A DNA stretch of 36,363 bases from Bacteroidales bacterium (lineage in GTDB: Bacteria > Bacteroidota > Bacteroidia > Bacteroidales > UBA932): positions 1 through 36,363 of the forward strand of contig JAFUVU010000008.1 in the NCBI GenBank assembly GCA_017477465.1, read 5' to 3'. The position numbers and the translations under genes were made by a program. Below, piece by piece: positions 21,391 through 29,296 of the stretch (position 1 is the stretch's first letter; the number at the start of each line of letters is the position of its first letter). Under the pieces are notes generated by a model. It was not told the origin of the DNA. It worked only from the letters and a program-made list of their open reading frames with translations, and searched no databases.

Positions 21391-22556
21391 CAGAAAAAGA
21401 ATTCGACATACAGGTAAGAAACCTCCTCCATGATGCGGAGGAAAGCGTTCCCGGAAGTGTCTGGGAAGCTGTCCGGGCAGGGATCGACAAGCCCGCCCGG
21501 AAGGTGGTTCCCCTCTGGCGCTGGGCAGGTGCTTCAGTGGCCGTTGCCGCCGCAGCGGTGGCTGCCTTCTTCGTACTTCGCCCTACGGCATCCCCTCTGG
21601 AGCAGATACAGCATTCCACCCCCGTCATAGCATCGGCCGAAAAACCGGTCGTGCAAGTTCCGGCAGTGCAGGATGTGCAGGCTATCCCGGTGCCAAAGGA
21701 AGTGCCGATGAAGGCCATCGTCGCCCCCGCCCCTGTGGAAGTCCTGGTGGAAATCCCGGAACAAAAGGCCGACGAATCAGAGCAAACAACTGTGAATGAG
21801 CATCATGCCGATGCAATCCCCTCTTCGGTGCCGTCGGCAGGGCTAAGCGAGCAGGAACAATACAACCGCCTTGCCTTCGAGCAGCGCCGCGACAAGGAGC
21901 AGCGTGGCCTGTCGCTTCTGGCATCGGCCAATATCCAAGGAAATCAAAGGGCGGAAGTCGGTACTGCCGGTCTGCCCCGCAGATGGTCCGCCCCTCTTTT
22001 CGGCGGCAGGGAAGGTATTTACAACGAAAGCCCGGAAACCAGCTTCCGGCTGCCATTCTCGGTTGGTATCGGCCTTAAATACAATTTCACATCCCGCTGG
22101 GCCCTTGGTACGGGCATCCGTTATACCAATCTCAGCCGCACCTTCGTAGGCGACTACATTTCGGCCGAAGGTTTTGCAATTACGGCAACGGATATCGACA
22201 ACCAGCAGCACTGGCTGGGCGTTCCGCTCAACTTTTATTACGACATCGTCAACCGCGGCCGCTGGCGCGTGCATGCCTTTGCCGGCGGTTCTGCAGAATG
22301 GCTGATAGACAACGACTTCCTTGTCCACTCGTCCCCCAAGGACATCCATCATCACGAGCGTGGCACCCTGCCCCAGTGGTCGGCTGCCGGCGGCCTTGGC
22401 GTAGAGTTCAAGATTACGCCTCTTGTGGGCATTTATCTCGATCCTAACTTCCGCTATTGTTTTGATTCAGAGCGCCAGCCGCGTTCTCTAAGGACCATTC
22501 AGCCGCTAAGGTTCGACATCGAAGCCGGCGTCCGCTTCACCTTCGGGGAGCGTTAA
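21387..22556 (+). CDS. Anti-sigma-like protein with C-terminal outer-membrane-type beta-barrel domain
   Basis: 389 residues. The N-terminus (about 1-45) is an acidic helical stretch as in ECF anti-sigma factors. One membrane helix follows (WAGASVAVAAAAVAAFFVL, about 49-67), then a Pro/Val/Glu-rich linker of some 110 residues. The C-terminal part (about 205-389) has the strand pattern of a PorT-like outer membrane barrel: LPFSVGIGLKYNFTS, WALGTGIRYTNLSRT, and a terminal RFDIEAGVRFTF. A single chain anchored in the inner membrane with a barrel-type domain in the periplasm or outer membrane is unusual mechanistically, though similar ECF-linked genes occur in Bacteroidota. The ATG overlaps the sigma stop. 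Confidence 0.82.
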   Translation: MTEKEFDIQVRNLLHDAEESVPGSVWEAVRAGIDKPARKVVPLWRWAGASVAVAAAAVAAFFVLRPTASPLEQIQHSTPVIASAEKPVVQVPAVQDVQAIPVPKEVPMKAIVAPAPVEVLVEIPEQKADESEQTTVNEHHADAIPSSVPSAGLSEQEQYNRLAFEQRRDKEQRGLSLLASANIQGNQRAEVGTAGLPRRWSAPLFGGREGIYNESPETSFRLPFSVGIGLKYNFTSRWALGTGIRYTNLSRTFVGDYISAEGFAITATDIDNQQHWLGVPLNFYYDIVNRGRWRVHAFAGGSAEWLIDNDFLVHSSPKDIHHHERGTLPQWSAAGGLGVEFKITPLVGIYLDPNFRYCFDSERQPRSLRTIQPLRFDIEAGVRFTFGER

Positions 22557-22622
22557 TGTTGAAAACTTCGCCCTCGGGTAACAAAGCCGTTACCGGATAA
22601 GTGTTTCTGAGTAGGAAAAATG

Positions 22623-22675
22623 GCTCTGTGGCTTGTTAATCAGCGAATTAACAGGTCACAGAGCGTTTTTGTTGA
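22623..22675 (+). terminator. Long-stem Rho-independent terminator
   Basis: GCTCTGTG-C-TGTTAAT pairs with ATTAACA-G-CACAGAGC (about 18 bp, two wobble-type mismatches, short loop), followed by GTTTTTG. It ends the sigma/anti-sigma operon 66 nt after its stop. Confidence 0.8.
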
Positions 22676-22719
22676 TAACTTTTTATTGCAAAATCATGGG
22701 AAAGTTGCGAGCTATAAAT

Positions 22720-22727
22720 TAACTTTG
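22720..22727 (+). promoter_or_regulatory. -7 promoter box of nrdD
   Basis: TAACTTTG at 22720-22727 with a leader of about 40 nt before the nrdD ATG. A small hairpin CTGGG/CCCAG lies in the leader (about 22733-22748). I see no convincing NrdR box pair. Confidence 0.45.
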
Positions 22728-22773
22728 TTTCGCTGGGAATATCCCCAGAACCGCTCACAACTGAAACTAAGCC

Positions 22774-24981
22774 ATGGTAAAACGTGTACTCAAACGCGAC
22801 GGACGCCGCGTCGATTTCAACAACCAGAAGATCGTAGCCGCCATCCTCAAAGCGATGGACGTAACCACCGACGGTGAAGATATAGTTCTCGCCGCACAGA
22901 TCGCCCACGACATTTCCCAGCTCGACAAGGAGGAAATGACCGTTGAGGAGATCCAGGACGTGGTGGAAAACCACCTCATGAACAGCCCCCGTCAGGAGGT
23001 TGCAAAAGAGTACATCCGCTACCGCAACAAGCGCAATATCGCCCGTAAAGCCCGCACGAACGAGATTTTCGAAACCATCATCGACGCGCAGGCCAACGAC
23101 ATAACCCGCGAAAACGCCAACATGAATGCCGACACTCCCGCCGGCATGATGATGAAGTTCGCCTCCGAGGCCACAAAGAGCTACGTTGACGAGTGCCTTC
23201 TGAGCGACCCCGTGCGCGAAGCCGTGGCCGGGAACTACATCCATATCCACGACAAGGATTACTATCCCACAAAGTCGCTGACCTGCATCCAGCACCCTCT
23301 GGACCTGATTCTGGAGCACGGTCTCAAGGCCGGGCACGGCGAGTCCCGTCCCGCAAAGCGCATCGAAACGGCCAGCGTACTGGCCTGCATTTCCATGGAA
23401 ACCGTCCAGAACGAAATGCACGGCGGACAGGCCATCCCCGCCTTCGACTTCTATCTGGCACCCTTCGTGCGCAAAACCTACGAAGAGGAAATCGACAAAG
23501 TGAGCGAGCTGGAAAATACCGATTATTCATTCCTCAAGACAGTTGCCATAGATGATTACCTGAAGCGCGACCTGGTGGGCCTTCAGGGCAAGGAACGCGC
23601 CATGCAGCATGCCATCAACCAGACTGTGGGCCGTGTACATCAGTCCATGGAAGCCTTTGTGCACAATATGAACACCATACACAGCCGCGGCGGCAACCAG
23701 GTGGTGTTCTCGTCCATCAACTACGGTACGGACACATCGGCAGAAGGCCGATGCATCATACGTGAAATCCTCAACACTACTTACGAAGGCGTCGGCAACG
23801 GTTCCACTGCCATCTTCCCCATTCAGATTTGGAAGAAAAAGCGCGGGGTAAGCTATTTGCCGGAGGATCCCAACTACGACCTCTACAAATTCGCCTGCAA
23901 GGTGAGCGCCCGCCGCTTCTTCCCCAACTTCCTGAATCTGGACGCAACCTTCAACCAGGATCCCACCTGGGATCCGGCCGATCCCAAGCGCTATGTGCAC
24001 GAGGTTGCAACAATGGGCTGCCGTACCCGCGTGTATGAGAACCGCTTCGGCCCCAAGACTTCCATCGGCCGCGGAAACCTCTCATTCACAACCATTAACA
24101 TTGTGAAGCTGGCCATCGAATGCATGGAAGAGAGCGACAAGGAAGCACGTATCGGCCGTTTCTTCGAGAAGCTGGACTGGGCCCTGGAAGTGAGCGCCCG
24201 TCAGCTCGACGAGCGTTTCCAATTCCAGAAGACCGCCCTCAAGAAGCAGTTCCCGCTCCTGATGAACGGCCTCTGGAACGGTTCCGCCAAGCTTGATCCG
24301 GACGACACTGTCGAAAGCGTCATCAATCAGGGAACGCTGGGAATCGGCTTTATCGGCCTGGCCGAATGCCTTATCGCCCTTGTCGGCAAACATCATGGCG
24401 AAAGTGAAGAGGCTCAGGAACTTGGCCTCAGGATTGTCACCTTCATGAGGGACAAGATCAACGGATTCTCCGAGAAATATCAGCACAATTATTCCGTACT
24501 GGCCACTCCGGCAGAGGGCCTGTCCGGCAAGTTCACCAAGCGCGACAAGAAGACCTTCGGCGTTCTGCCCGGCATTACCGACAAGGACTACTACACCAAC
24601 TCCAACCACGTGCCCGTTTACTACCACTGCACGCCGGAGCACAAGGCTCGCATCGAGGCTCCTTATCACGAGCTCACCCGCGGCGGTCATATCTTCTATG
24701 TCGAGATTGACGGTGATGCCACCCATAACCCTCAGGCTATCATGCAGATAGTTGATCTGATGGACAAGTACAACATCGGCTACGGCTCAGTTAACCACAA
24801 CCGCAACCGCTGCCTCGACTGCGGCTACGAAAACGCCGAAAAGGACCTCACCGAGTGCCCTCACTGCCACGGTCACCACATCGACACGCTGCAGCGCATA
24901 ACGGGCTATCTTGTAGGCACGACAGACCGCTGGAACGCCGGCAAACTGGCAGAGCTGAAAGACAGGGTAGTGCACAAGTAA
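22774..24981 (+). CDS. nrdD: Anaerobic (class III) ribonucleoside-triphosphate reductase
   Basis: 735 residues. NrdD reduces NTPs to dNTPs under anoxia using a glycyl radical. It has an N-terminal ATP-cone (VLKRDGRRVDFNNQKIVAAI), the NrdD core (HDKDYYPTKSLTCIQHPL; GGQAIPAFDFYLAPF; NTIHSRGGNQVVFSSINYG; FPIQIWKKKRGVSY), a C-terminal zinc site with Cys680, Cys683, Cys695 and Cys698, and the radical loop RITGYL with Gly711. Length and all motifs are complete. It is followed after 65 nt by its activase gene nrdG. No aerobic class I or B12-dependent class II reductase is seen in this window. Confidence 0.97.
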   Translation: MVKRVLKRDGRRVDFNNQKIVAAILKAMDVTTDGEDIVLAAQIAHDISQLDKEEMTVEEIQDVVENHLMNSPRQEVAKEYIRYRNKRNIARKARTNEIFETIIDAQANDITRENANMNADTPAGMMMKFASEATKSYVDECLLSDPVREAVAGNYIHIHDKDYYPTKSLTCIQHPLDLILEHGLKAGHGESRPAKRIETASVLACISMETVQNEMHGGQAIPAFDFYLAPFVRKTYEEEIDKVSELENTDYSFLKTVAIDDYLKRDLVGLQGKERAMQHAINQTVGRVHQSMEAFVHNMNTIHSRGGNQVVFSSINYGTDTSAEGRCIIREILNTTYEGVGNGSTAIFPIQIWKKKRGVSYLPEDPNYDLYKFACKVSARRFFPNFLNLDATFNQDPTWDPADPKRYVHEVATMGCRTRVYENRFGPKTSIGRGNLSFTTINIVKLAIECMEESDKEARIGRFFEKLDWALEVSARQLDERFQFQKTALKKQFPLLMNGLWNGSAKLDPDDTVESVINQGTLGIGFIGLAECLIALVGKHHGESEEAQELGLRIVTFMRDKINGFSEKYQHNYSVLATPAEGLSGKFTKRDKKTFGVLPGITDKDYYTNSNHVPVYYHCTPEHKARIEAPYHELTRGGHIFYVEIDGDATHNPQAIMQIVDLMDKYNIGYGSVNHNRNRCLDCGYENAEKDLTECPHCHGHHIDTLQRITGYLVGTTDRWNAGKLAELKDRVVHK

Positions 24982-25014
24982 CACCCCGCCATGCCCGCAA
25001 TTGGCCGTCAACTC

Positions 25015-25040
25015 GTCATGCCCGACCTGATCGGGCATCT
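25015..25040. repeat. Dispersed palindrome between nrdD and nrdG
   Basis: GTCATGCCCGA and TCGGGCATCT are the arms around a short loop. It follows the same GTCAT-stem-ATCT plan as the units in sufD. It lies 6 nt before the nrdG ATG and could fold over the start region. Confidence 0.6.
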
Positions 25041-25046
25041 GTCCCG

Positions 25047-25553
25047 ATGAAAATCAGAGTATTAGACATAATCGAGCAAACAATGGCCGACGGACCCGGT
25101 TTCCGGACGGCCATTTACTGTGCCGGCTGCTCCCACCATTGCAAAGGCTGCCACAACCCACAGAGCTGGGATTTTGACGCCGGCCGATGGATGGAAGTGG
25201 ACGACCTCCTTGACATAATCAAGGCCGATTCTATGTCCAACGTCAGCTTCTCCGGCGGCGACCCTTTCTACCAGGTCGAAGCTTTCACCGAGCTTGCCCG
25301 CCGCATCAAGGAAGAGACTTCCAAGACCATCTGGTGCTGGACCGGATTCACGCTTGAGGAGATTCAGTCATCGGCCCGATTGTCACAGCTTCTGCCTTGG
25401 CTGGACGTGCTGGTGGACGGCCCCTTCATCCTTGAACAGCGTGACACGGACCTCCTCTTCCGCGGCAGTCCCAACCAGCGCATCATCTACCTCCACGGCG
25501 CCCCTGCCGAAGACGACATCCCCGGCACCGTCCCCCTTGAACCCCTCCGCTAG
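25047..25553 (+). CDS. nrdG: Anaerobic ribonucleotide reductase activating enzyme (radical SAM)
   Basis: 168 residues, normal for NrdG. It generates the glycyl radical on NrdD using SAM and a 4Fe-4S cluster. The cluster motif is C-x3-C-x2-C at Cys28, Cys32 and Cys35 (CSHHCKGCHNP). VSFSGGDPFYQ and WCWTGFTLEE are SAM-binding and structural motifs; LVDGPFILEQRD and FRGSPNQRII follow as usual. The open frame extends 64 codons upstream into nrdD, but the extension translates a palindromic repeat; homology begins at the ATG at 25047. Its stop directly abuts repeat element 3. Confidence 0.95.
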   Translation: MKIRVLDIIEQTMADGPGFRTAIYCAGCSHHCKGCHNPQSWDFDAGRWMEVDDLLDIIKADSMSNVSFSGGDPFYQVEAFTELARRIKEETSKTIWCWTGFTLEEIQSSARLSQLLPWLDVLVDGPFILEQRDTDLLFRGSPNQRIIYLHGAPAEDDIPGTVPLEPLR

Positions 25554-25663
25554 CTCGACACGCAACCCCCTGGCTCTCAGCGAAATATGAAAATCAAGTG
25601 TGGCAAAAAGTCACACTTGATTTCAAGGAAATTGTTGATACTCAGACACTTTCGTGTCAAGGG
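25554..25663. repeat. Nested-palindrome element, copy 3
   Basis: Begins directly after the nrdG stop. Outer arms are CTCGACACGCAA and TTCGTGTCAAGGG. The inner hairpin is AAATCAAGTGTG (25591-25602) with CACACTTGATTT (25612-25623), loop core GGCAAAAAGTC. It is followed by the separate terminator of mdh. Confidence 0.88.
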
Positions 25664-25672
25664 TATGGACGC

Positions 25673-25699
25673 AAAAAAGGAGGGCCGATGACCCTCCTT
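25673..25699 (-). terminator. Rho-independent terminator of mdh
   Basis: On the minus strand AAGGAGGG and CCCTCCTT form a perfect 8-bp stem with a TCATCGG loop and a run of T. The loop contains one copy of the iterated GGCCGAT motif. Confidence 0.9.
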
Positions 25700-25721
25700 G
25701 GCTGTTTGTGCCGATGGCGGC

Positions 25722-26708
25722 TTACAGATTGGCGTTTTCCTTTTTCCAGTCTGCTACCTCGGGAACGATGCCGAGGGAGATGATCTCGTTGCGCATTTTT
25801 ACGAGGTGCTCGTAGGAAGCGTCGAGGGCGGCCATTTCTTCAGCGGTGCCCTGAGGGGCGGTGAAGTGGCAACCGGTAGCGTCGATAGTGGTGGGCATTG
25901 CCATCATGACGTTGCGATACTTGCCTTCGTTTACGTAAGTGCCTGCGGGCCAGGTGAATACCTCGCCGCCCATAGCGGCTTCGATCATCTTGACGGCCTG
26001 GTATGCAGGGCTCTGGAAGGAGCTGCGGCCGCGGAGTTTGATGATGTTGCTGCCACCCTGAATGGTGTTGTGCTTGATTTCTGCGAAGCGCTCTTCGCTG
26101 AGGCCCATTTCGGCAAGGGGTTTGCCGTCGATGAGAACCTGGGAGGCGAAAACTGCCATAGCCTCGCCGTGGCCGCCGTAGGTGTGGGCGCCGGTGACTT
26201 TGCACTGCTGTACGCCGAATTCCTGTGCCAGGGCTTCCTGCAGACGGGTGCTGTCAAGAGCGGCAAGGGAGGTGAGCTGCTCGGGCTTGAGGCCGGAGTG
26301 GATGAGGGCGGTGAGGGCGGTGACATCGGCCGGGTTGAAGATAACTACTACGAATTTGGCATCGGGGCAGTATTTCTTGATGTTGTCGCCGAATTCTGCA
26401 GCGATTTGGCAGTTGCCTTTGAGGAGGTCTTCGCGGGTCATGCCTTCTTTGCGGGGTGCTCCGCCTGCCGATACGATGTACTTGGCATCCTTGAATGCGA
26501 CGGCGGGGTCGATGGTGGCGGTGAGGTTGATACCTGGGAATGCGCAGTGATCCATTTCTGCGAGGACACCTTTGAGGCCGGGCTCGAAGATATCATACAG
26601 GCAGATGTTGGGAGTCAGGCCAAGCATGCAGGCGGTCTGAACCATGTTTGAGCCGATCATTCCGGCAGCACCTACGATAAGGAGCTTTTCATCAGTTAAA
26701 AATTTCAT
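25722..26708 (-). CDS. mdh: Malate dehydrogenase
   Basis: 328 residues. It interconverts malate and oxaloacetate with NAD in the cytoplasm; in anaerobic Bacteroidales it serves the reductive branch to fumarate and succinate. The N-terminal Rossmann motif is IVGAAGMIGSNMVQTA; the NAD-ribose acid is in LYDIFEPG; IVSAGGAPRKEGMTREDLL is the mobile active-site loop with the substrate-binding arginines; VVIFNPADV and GAHTYGGHGEAM (catalytic His) follow. The GGHGEAM form, rather than GEHG, is the Bacteroidota-type variant of the lactate/malate dehydrogenase family. It has its own terminator and a -7 box with a leader of about 40 nt. Confidence 0.93.
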   Translation of the reverse strand: MKFLTDEKLLIVGAAGMIGSNMVQTACMLGLTPNICLYDIFEPGLKGVLAEMDHCAFPGINLTATIDPAVAFKDAKYIVSAGGAPRKEGMTREDLLKGNCQIAAEFGDNIKKYCPDAKFVVVIFNPADVTALTALIHSGLKPEQLTSLAALDSTRLQEALAQEFGVQQCKVTGAHTYGGHGEAMAVFASQVLIDGKPLAEMGLSEERFAEIKHNTIQGGSNIIKLRGRSSFQSPAYQAVKMIEAAMGGEVFTWPAGTYVNEGKYRNVMMAMPTTIDATGCHFTAPQGTAEEMAALDASYEHLVKMRNEIISLGIVPEVADWKKENANL

Positions 26709-26751
26709 GACAATAAGTTATTTTCAAAAACATTCTTTCTTCAAAGGATTG

Positions 26752-26759
26752 CAAAGATA
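26752..26759 (-). promoter_or_regulatory. -7 promoter box of mdh
   Basis: TATCTTTG on the minus strand, about 43 nt before the mdh ATG. The -33 box is not obvious. It is divergent from the promoter at 26778-26810. Confidence 0.55.
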
Positions 26760-26777
26760 CGAATTTTCTCGCAGACA

Positions 26778-26810
26778 TTTGTTTTAATTGCAAAAAATGA
26801 GTTATCTTTG
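26778..26810 (+). promoter_or_regulatory. Promoter of the structured leader RNA / phosphopantetheinyl transferase
   Basis: TTTG at 26778-26781, 21 nt, then TATCTTTG at 26803-26810. Transcription would start near 26816, about 170 nt before the next gene. Confidence 0.6.
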
Positions 26811-26825
26811 TGTCGTAAAATTGTA

Positions 26826-26978
26826 ACGAATCGTATGGAGCCTCCCAGTCAGGTCAAATCCAATCAGTTAACGGGCGTCGGATCAGACGACCCTCTGTCG
26901 CGATTATCCACCACTTAAAACTAGGAACACCGGACCCTGCCAGGGTCTCCGGCGCTTTGTCGTATTCGTTCGAAATCC
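26826..26978 (+). ncRNA. Candidate structured leader RNA or small RNA
   Basis: Between the promoter and the phosphopantetheinyl transferase gene lies about 150 nt that can fold into a closed multi-branch structure. AACGAAT-CG (from 26825) pairs with CGTATTCGTT (26961-26970) as a closing helix. GGGCGTC pairs with GACG-A-CCC at about 26873-26893. CCGGA-CCCT pairs with AGGG-T-CTCCGG at about 26931-26952. There is no T-run after the last hairpin, so it could be a 5' leader processed or read through into the gene, or an independent RNA. I do not recognise it as SRP, 6S, tmRNA or RNase P. A 27-codon frame (26835-26918) lies inside. Confidence 0.4.
26835..26918 (+). CDS. Possible 27-residue leader peptide
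   Basis: ATG to TAA encodes MEPPSQVKSNQ ... LSRLSTT, with no signal peptide and no run of one amino acid that would suggest a classical attenuator. It overlaps the stem-loops of the candidate RNA, so the open frame may be accidental. It would start about 19 nt after the predicted transcription start. Confidence 0.2.
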   Translation: MEPPSQVKSNQLTGVGSDDPLSRLSTT

Positions 26979-26984
26979 TTTATA

Positions 26985-27623
26985 ATGGGACTGTATTTAA
27001 AGAAAAAACTTGACAACGAAGCCACCATCGGCGTGTGGCAAATCACAGAAACCGAAGAGGAACTCACCCAGCTGAGCGCCACCCCTTCGGACGAAATGGA
27101 AGAAATCTCTTTCATCCGCAGCGAATCCCTGCGGAAGCAGCGCCTTGCAGTACGCGCCCTGCTGAACACTCTCTTTGATGAAAAGGTTTACCTTAGCCAC
27201 CACGACAACGGCAAACCCTATCTGGAGAACAACCCCGTCAACATTTCCATTACCCATACAGAAAAATACGTCGCCGTAATCCTTCACGAAGAGGAAGACT
27301 GCGGCATCGACATCGAATCCCTTGACCGCGACTTCTCGGCAGTAGAGAAAAAAGCCCTCTCGGAAGACGAAATCGACGACCTTGAAGACGAAAAGCGCAA
27401 CGAACAGCTTGCCATCTACTGGTGCGCCAAAGAAGCTATTTTCAAGCTCCTGAGCCGCTACAGCGTAGATTTTGCCGAGCAGATCGAAGTCGAGCGCTTC
27501 CGCCCTCGCGGAGAAGGCGAGCTTGAAGCAACCTTCATCGACAAAAACGAAGACGAGCAGGAATTCGACCTGGAATACATGACCTTCGACCGCCACGTCC
27601 TCGTCTGGGTAGTAGGCGACTAA
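26985..27623 (+). CDS. 4'-phosphopantetheinyl transferase superfamily protein
   Basis: 212 residues, the length of Sfp-type enzymes, which load the phosphopantetheine arm of CoA onto carrier proteins. Motifs: VNISITHTEKYVAVIL (P1/P1a), CGIDIESLDRDF with the Mg-binding Asp and Glu, and YWCAKEAIFKLLS with the KEAxxK motif. The end is rich in acidic residues (KNEDEQEFDLEY). The partner carrier protein is not in the window. The gene has a long, possibly structured leader. Its stop lies 5 nt before repeat element 4. Confidence 0.88.
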   Translation: MGLYLKKKLDNEATIGVWQITETEEELTQLSATPSDEMEEISFIRSESLRKQRLAVRALLNTLFDEKVYLSHHDNGKPYLENNPVNISITHTEKYVAVILHEEEDCGIDIESLDRDFSAVEKKALSEDEIDDLEDEKRNEQLAIYWCAKEAIFKLLSRYSVDFAEQIEVERFRPRGEGELEATFIDKNEDEQEFDLEYMTFDRHVLVWVVGD

Positions 27624-27628
27624 AAAAA

Positions 27629-27735
27629 CCTTGGCACGCAACCGCCTGACAATCAACAAGATCCTGAAATCAAGTGTGGCAAAAAGTCACACTTGATTTT
27701 TATAATTGGCTGAGCTGTAGATATTTGCGTGCCAC
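27629..27735. repeat. Nested-palindrome element, copy 4
   Basis: Outer arms TTGGCACGCAA and TTGCGTGCCAC carry G-C where other copies have A-T (GGCACGC/GCGTGCC instead of GACACGC/GCGTGTC), a compensated change. The inner hairpin is AAATCAAGTGTG (27667-27678) with CACACTTGATTT (27688-27699). Confidence 0.88.
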
Positions 27736-27760
27736 GCTTTTTCTCTTTCATAAAAAGTAG

Positions 27761-27768
27761 TACCTTTG
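27761..27768 (+). promoter_or_regulatory. -7 promoter box of sdaA
   Basis: TACCTTTG exactly 5 nt before the sdaA ATG at 27774, implying a leaderless mRNA. A T-rich stretch takes the place of the -33 TTTG. Confidence 0.55.
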
Positions 27769-27773
27769 CGGCC

Positions 27774-28979
27774 ATGCATTCACTGAGAGAACTATATAAG
27801 ATAGGCATGGGGCCTTCTTCTTCGCACACGATGGGACCCAACAATGCCGCGCACATATTCGCAGAGCGTCATCCCGATGCCTGCCGATTCGAGGTCTTCC
27901 TCTACGGCTCCCTGGCCGCCACGGGCAAGGGCCACATGACCGATGTGGCCATCCTGGAAGCTCTGGAGCCGGTAGCCCCCGTCACACTGCACTGGGAGCA
28001 TGGGCACTTTCTTGAATATCATTCCAACGGCATGCAGTTCAAGGCATTCAGTGCCGATGACACCCTTCTGGAAGACTGGACCGTCTATTCCATCGGCGGC
28101 GGCGCCCTCTCGGAGGGACCGGGAAAGGAAATGAGCAAATCCGGCGATGTTTACTGGATGAACAGCCTATCCGAAATCATTGAATGGTGCGACAAGAACG
28201 GCCGCAGTATATGGGAATATGTGGACTTGTCGGAAGGGCCCGGCATCTGGGATTACCTGCAGGAATGCTGGGAAGCCATGAAGGAGTCCGTGGAAAGAGG
28301 TTTAAGTGCCGAAGGCCGGCTCCCCGGCCCGCTCAACCTCCCCCGCAAGGCGGCGGTGTATCATGTGAAAGCGCTTGGATATCAGCCCAATCTGCGCTCT
28401 CGCGGCCTTGTGTTCGCCTATGCCTTGGCAGTCAGCGAGGAGAACGCAGCCGCCGGCCGGATCGTCACAGCGCCCACTTGCGGTTCTTCAGGCGTGATGC
28501 CTGCGGTGCTGTATCACCTCGCCCGCGGCCATTCCTTCAACGACGAGCGCATCCTTCACGCCATGGCAACGGCCGGCATAATCGGCAATGTTGTCAAGCA
28601 GAATGCCTCCATTTCAGGGGCCGAGGTCGGCTGCCAGGGAGAAGTGGGCGTCGCCTGTGCCATGGCATCGGCCGCTGCATGCCAGCTCTTCGGCGGCAGT
28701 CCCTACCAAATTGAATATGCGGCGGAAATGGGCCTTGAGCACCACCTGGGCATGACTTGCGACCCGGTTTGCGGCCTGGTGCAGATCCCCTGCATCGAGC
28801 GTAACGCCTTCGCCGCCACCCGCGCCCTGGATTCCAATATCTATTCGACCTTCTCCGACGGACGCCACCGCATCTCCTTCGACCACGTCGTGGACGTGAT
28901 GAAGCGGACCGGTAAGGACCTGCCGTCCCTGTATAAAGAGACATCGGCCGGCGGTCTGGCGCTGAATTACAAGATATGA
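27774..28979 (+). CDS. sdaA: L-serine dehydratase, iron-sulfur type, single chain
   Basis: 401 residues. It deaminates L-serine to pyruvate and ammonia using a 4Fe-4S cluster. The beta-type N-terminal domain ([19 protein letters not shown]) and the alpha-type catalytic domain ([56 protein letters not shown]) are fused in one chain, as usual in Bacteroidota. The cysteines in APTCGS and CDPVC...PC are cluster ligands in this family. The ATG at 27774 is chosen over the longer frame because the conserved start SLRELYKIG follows it and a -7 box precedes it by 5 nt. A terminator hairpin lies 36 nt downstream. Confidence 0.94.
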   Translation: MHSLRELYKIGMGPSSSHTMGPNNAAHIFAERHPDACRFEVFLYGSLAATGKGHMTDVAILEALEPVAPVTLHWEHGHFLEYHSNGMQFKAFSADDTLLEDWTVYSIGGGALSEGPGKEMSKSGDVYWMNSLSEIIEWCDKNGRSIWEYVDLSEGPGIWDYLQECWEAMKESVERGLSAEGRLPGPLNLPRKAAVYHVKALGYQPNLRSRGLVFAYALAVSEENAAAGRIVTAPTCGSSGVMPAVLYHLARGHSFNDERILHAMATAGIIGNVVKQNASISGAEVGCQGEVGVACAMASAAACQLFGGSPYQIEYAAEMGLEHHLGMTCDPVCGLVQIPCIERNAFAATRALDSNIYSTFSDGRHRISFDHVVDVMKRTGKDLPSLYKETSAGGLALNYKI

Positions 28980-29014
28980 ACACGCGCGCATGAGAGAGCG
29001 CATCGGCAATAAGA

Positions 29015-29048
29015 AAAGAGGACACCCTTGCTGTTTGGGCGTCCTCTT
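29015..29048. terminator. Terminator hairpin after sdaA, probably bidirectional
   Basis: AAGAGGAC-A-CCC pairs with GGG-C-GTCCTCTT around an 8-nt loop. The T-tract is better on the minus strand (CTCTTTTCTT) than on the plus strand (CTCTTTGTG). The rest of 28980-29296 is non-coding and AT-rich, with promoter-like boxes on both strands. Confidence 0.75.
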
Positions 29049-29103
29049 TGTGTACAACAATAAAAGGATCTAAAACTTCTAACTATATGGCGTTTGACTG
29101 ATA

Positions 29104-29135
29104 CAAAGGTAGGGGGATTTTCTCCGCCGGGCAAT
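29104..29135 (-). promoter_or_regulatory. Minus-strand promoter-like pair upstream of a terminator
   Basis: On the minus strand ATTG (29135-29132), 20 nt, then TACCTTTG (29111-29104). A transcript from here would run only about 80 nt to the hairpin at 29048-29015, so this could be a small RNA gene. No protein frame is evident. Confidence 0.3.
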
Positions 29136-29239
29136 ACCAATAAATAGGGATTAATGGCATTGCCGATACTAACATGTGGACTGCATATTTGTCAAAAAGG
29201 AGAAAATAAACCTATTTCGGCACATTTTTTGTCGATTTC

Positions 29240-29270
29240 TTTGCCGATTAGTAAAAAGTGCGTAAATTCG
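29240..29270 (+). promoter_or_regulatory. Promoter of the outer membrane protein gene
   Basis: TTTG at 29240-29243, exactly 19 nt, then TAAATTCG at 29263-29270. The leader to the ATG at 29297 is about 20 nt and A-rich, typical for Bacteroidota translation starts. Confidence 0.65.
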
Positions 29271-29296
29271 CACCCGCTTAACAAAATTCAAAAAAG

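Noticed and set aside
24855-25046. N-terminal extension of NrdG
   Set aside because: It overlaps nrdD out of frame and translates a palindromic repeat; NrdG homology begins at 25047.
25722-26651. Plus-strand 317-residue open frame opposite mdh
   Set aside because: A mirror frame of mdh, which has all dehydrogenase motifs, its own promoter box and its own terminator.
26826-26978. SRP RNA, 6S RNA, tmRNA or RNase P RNA
   Set aside because: The conserved landmarks of these RNAs (SRP apical tetraloop region, tmRNA tag frame and tRNA-like ends, RNase P core) are not found.
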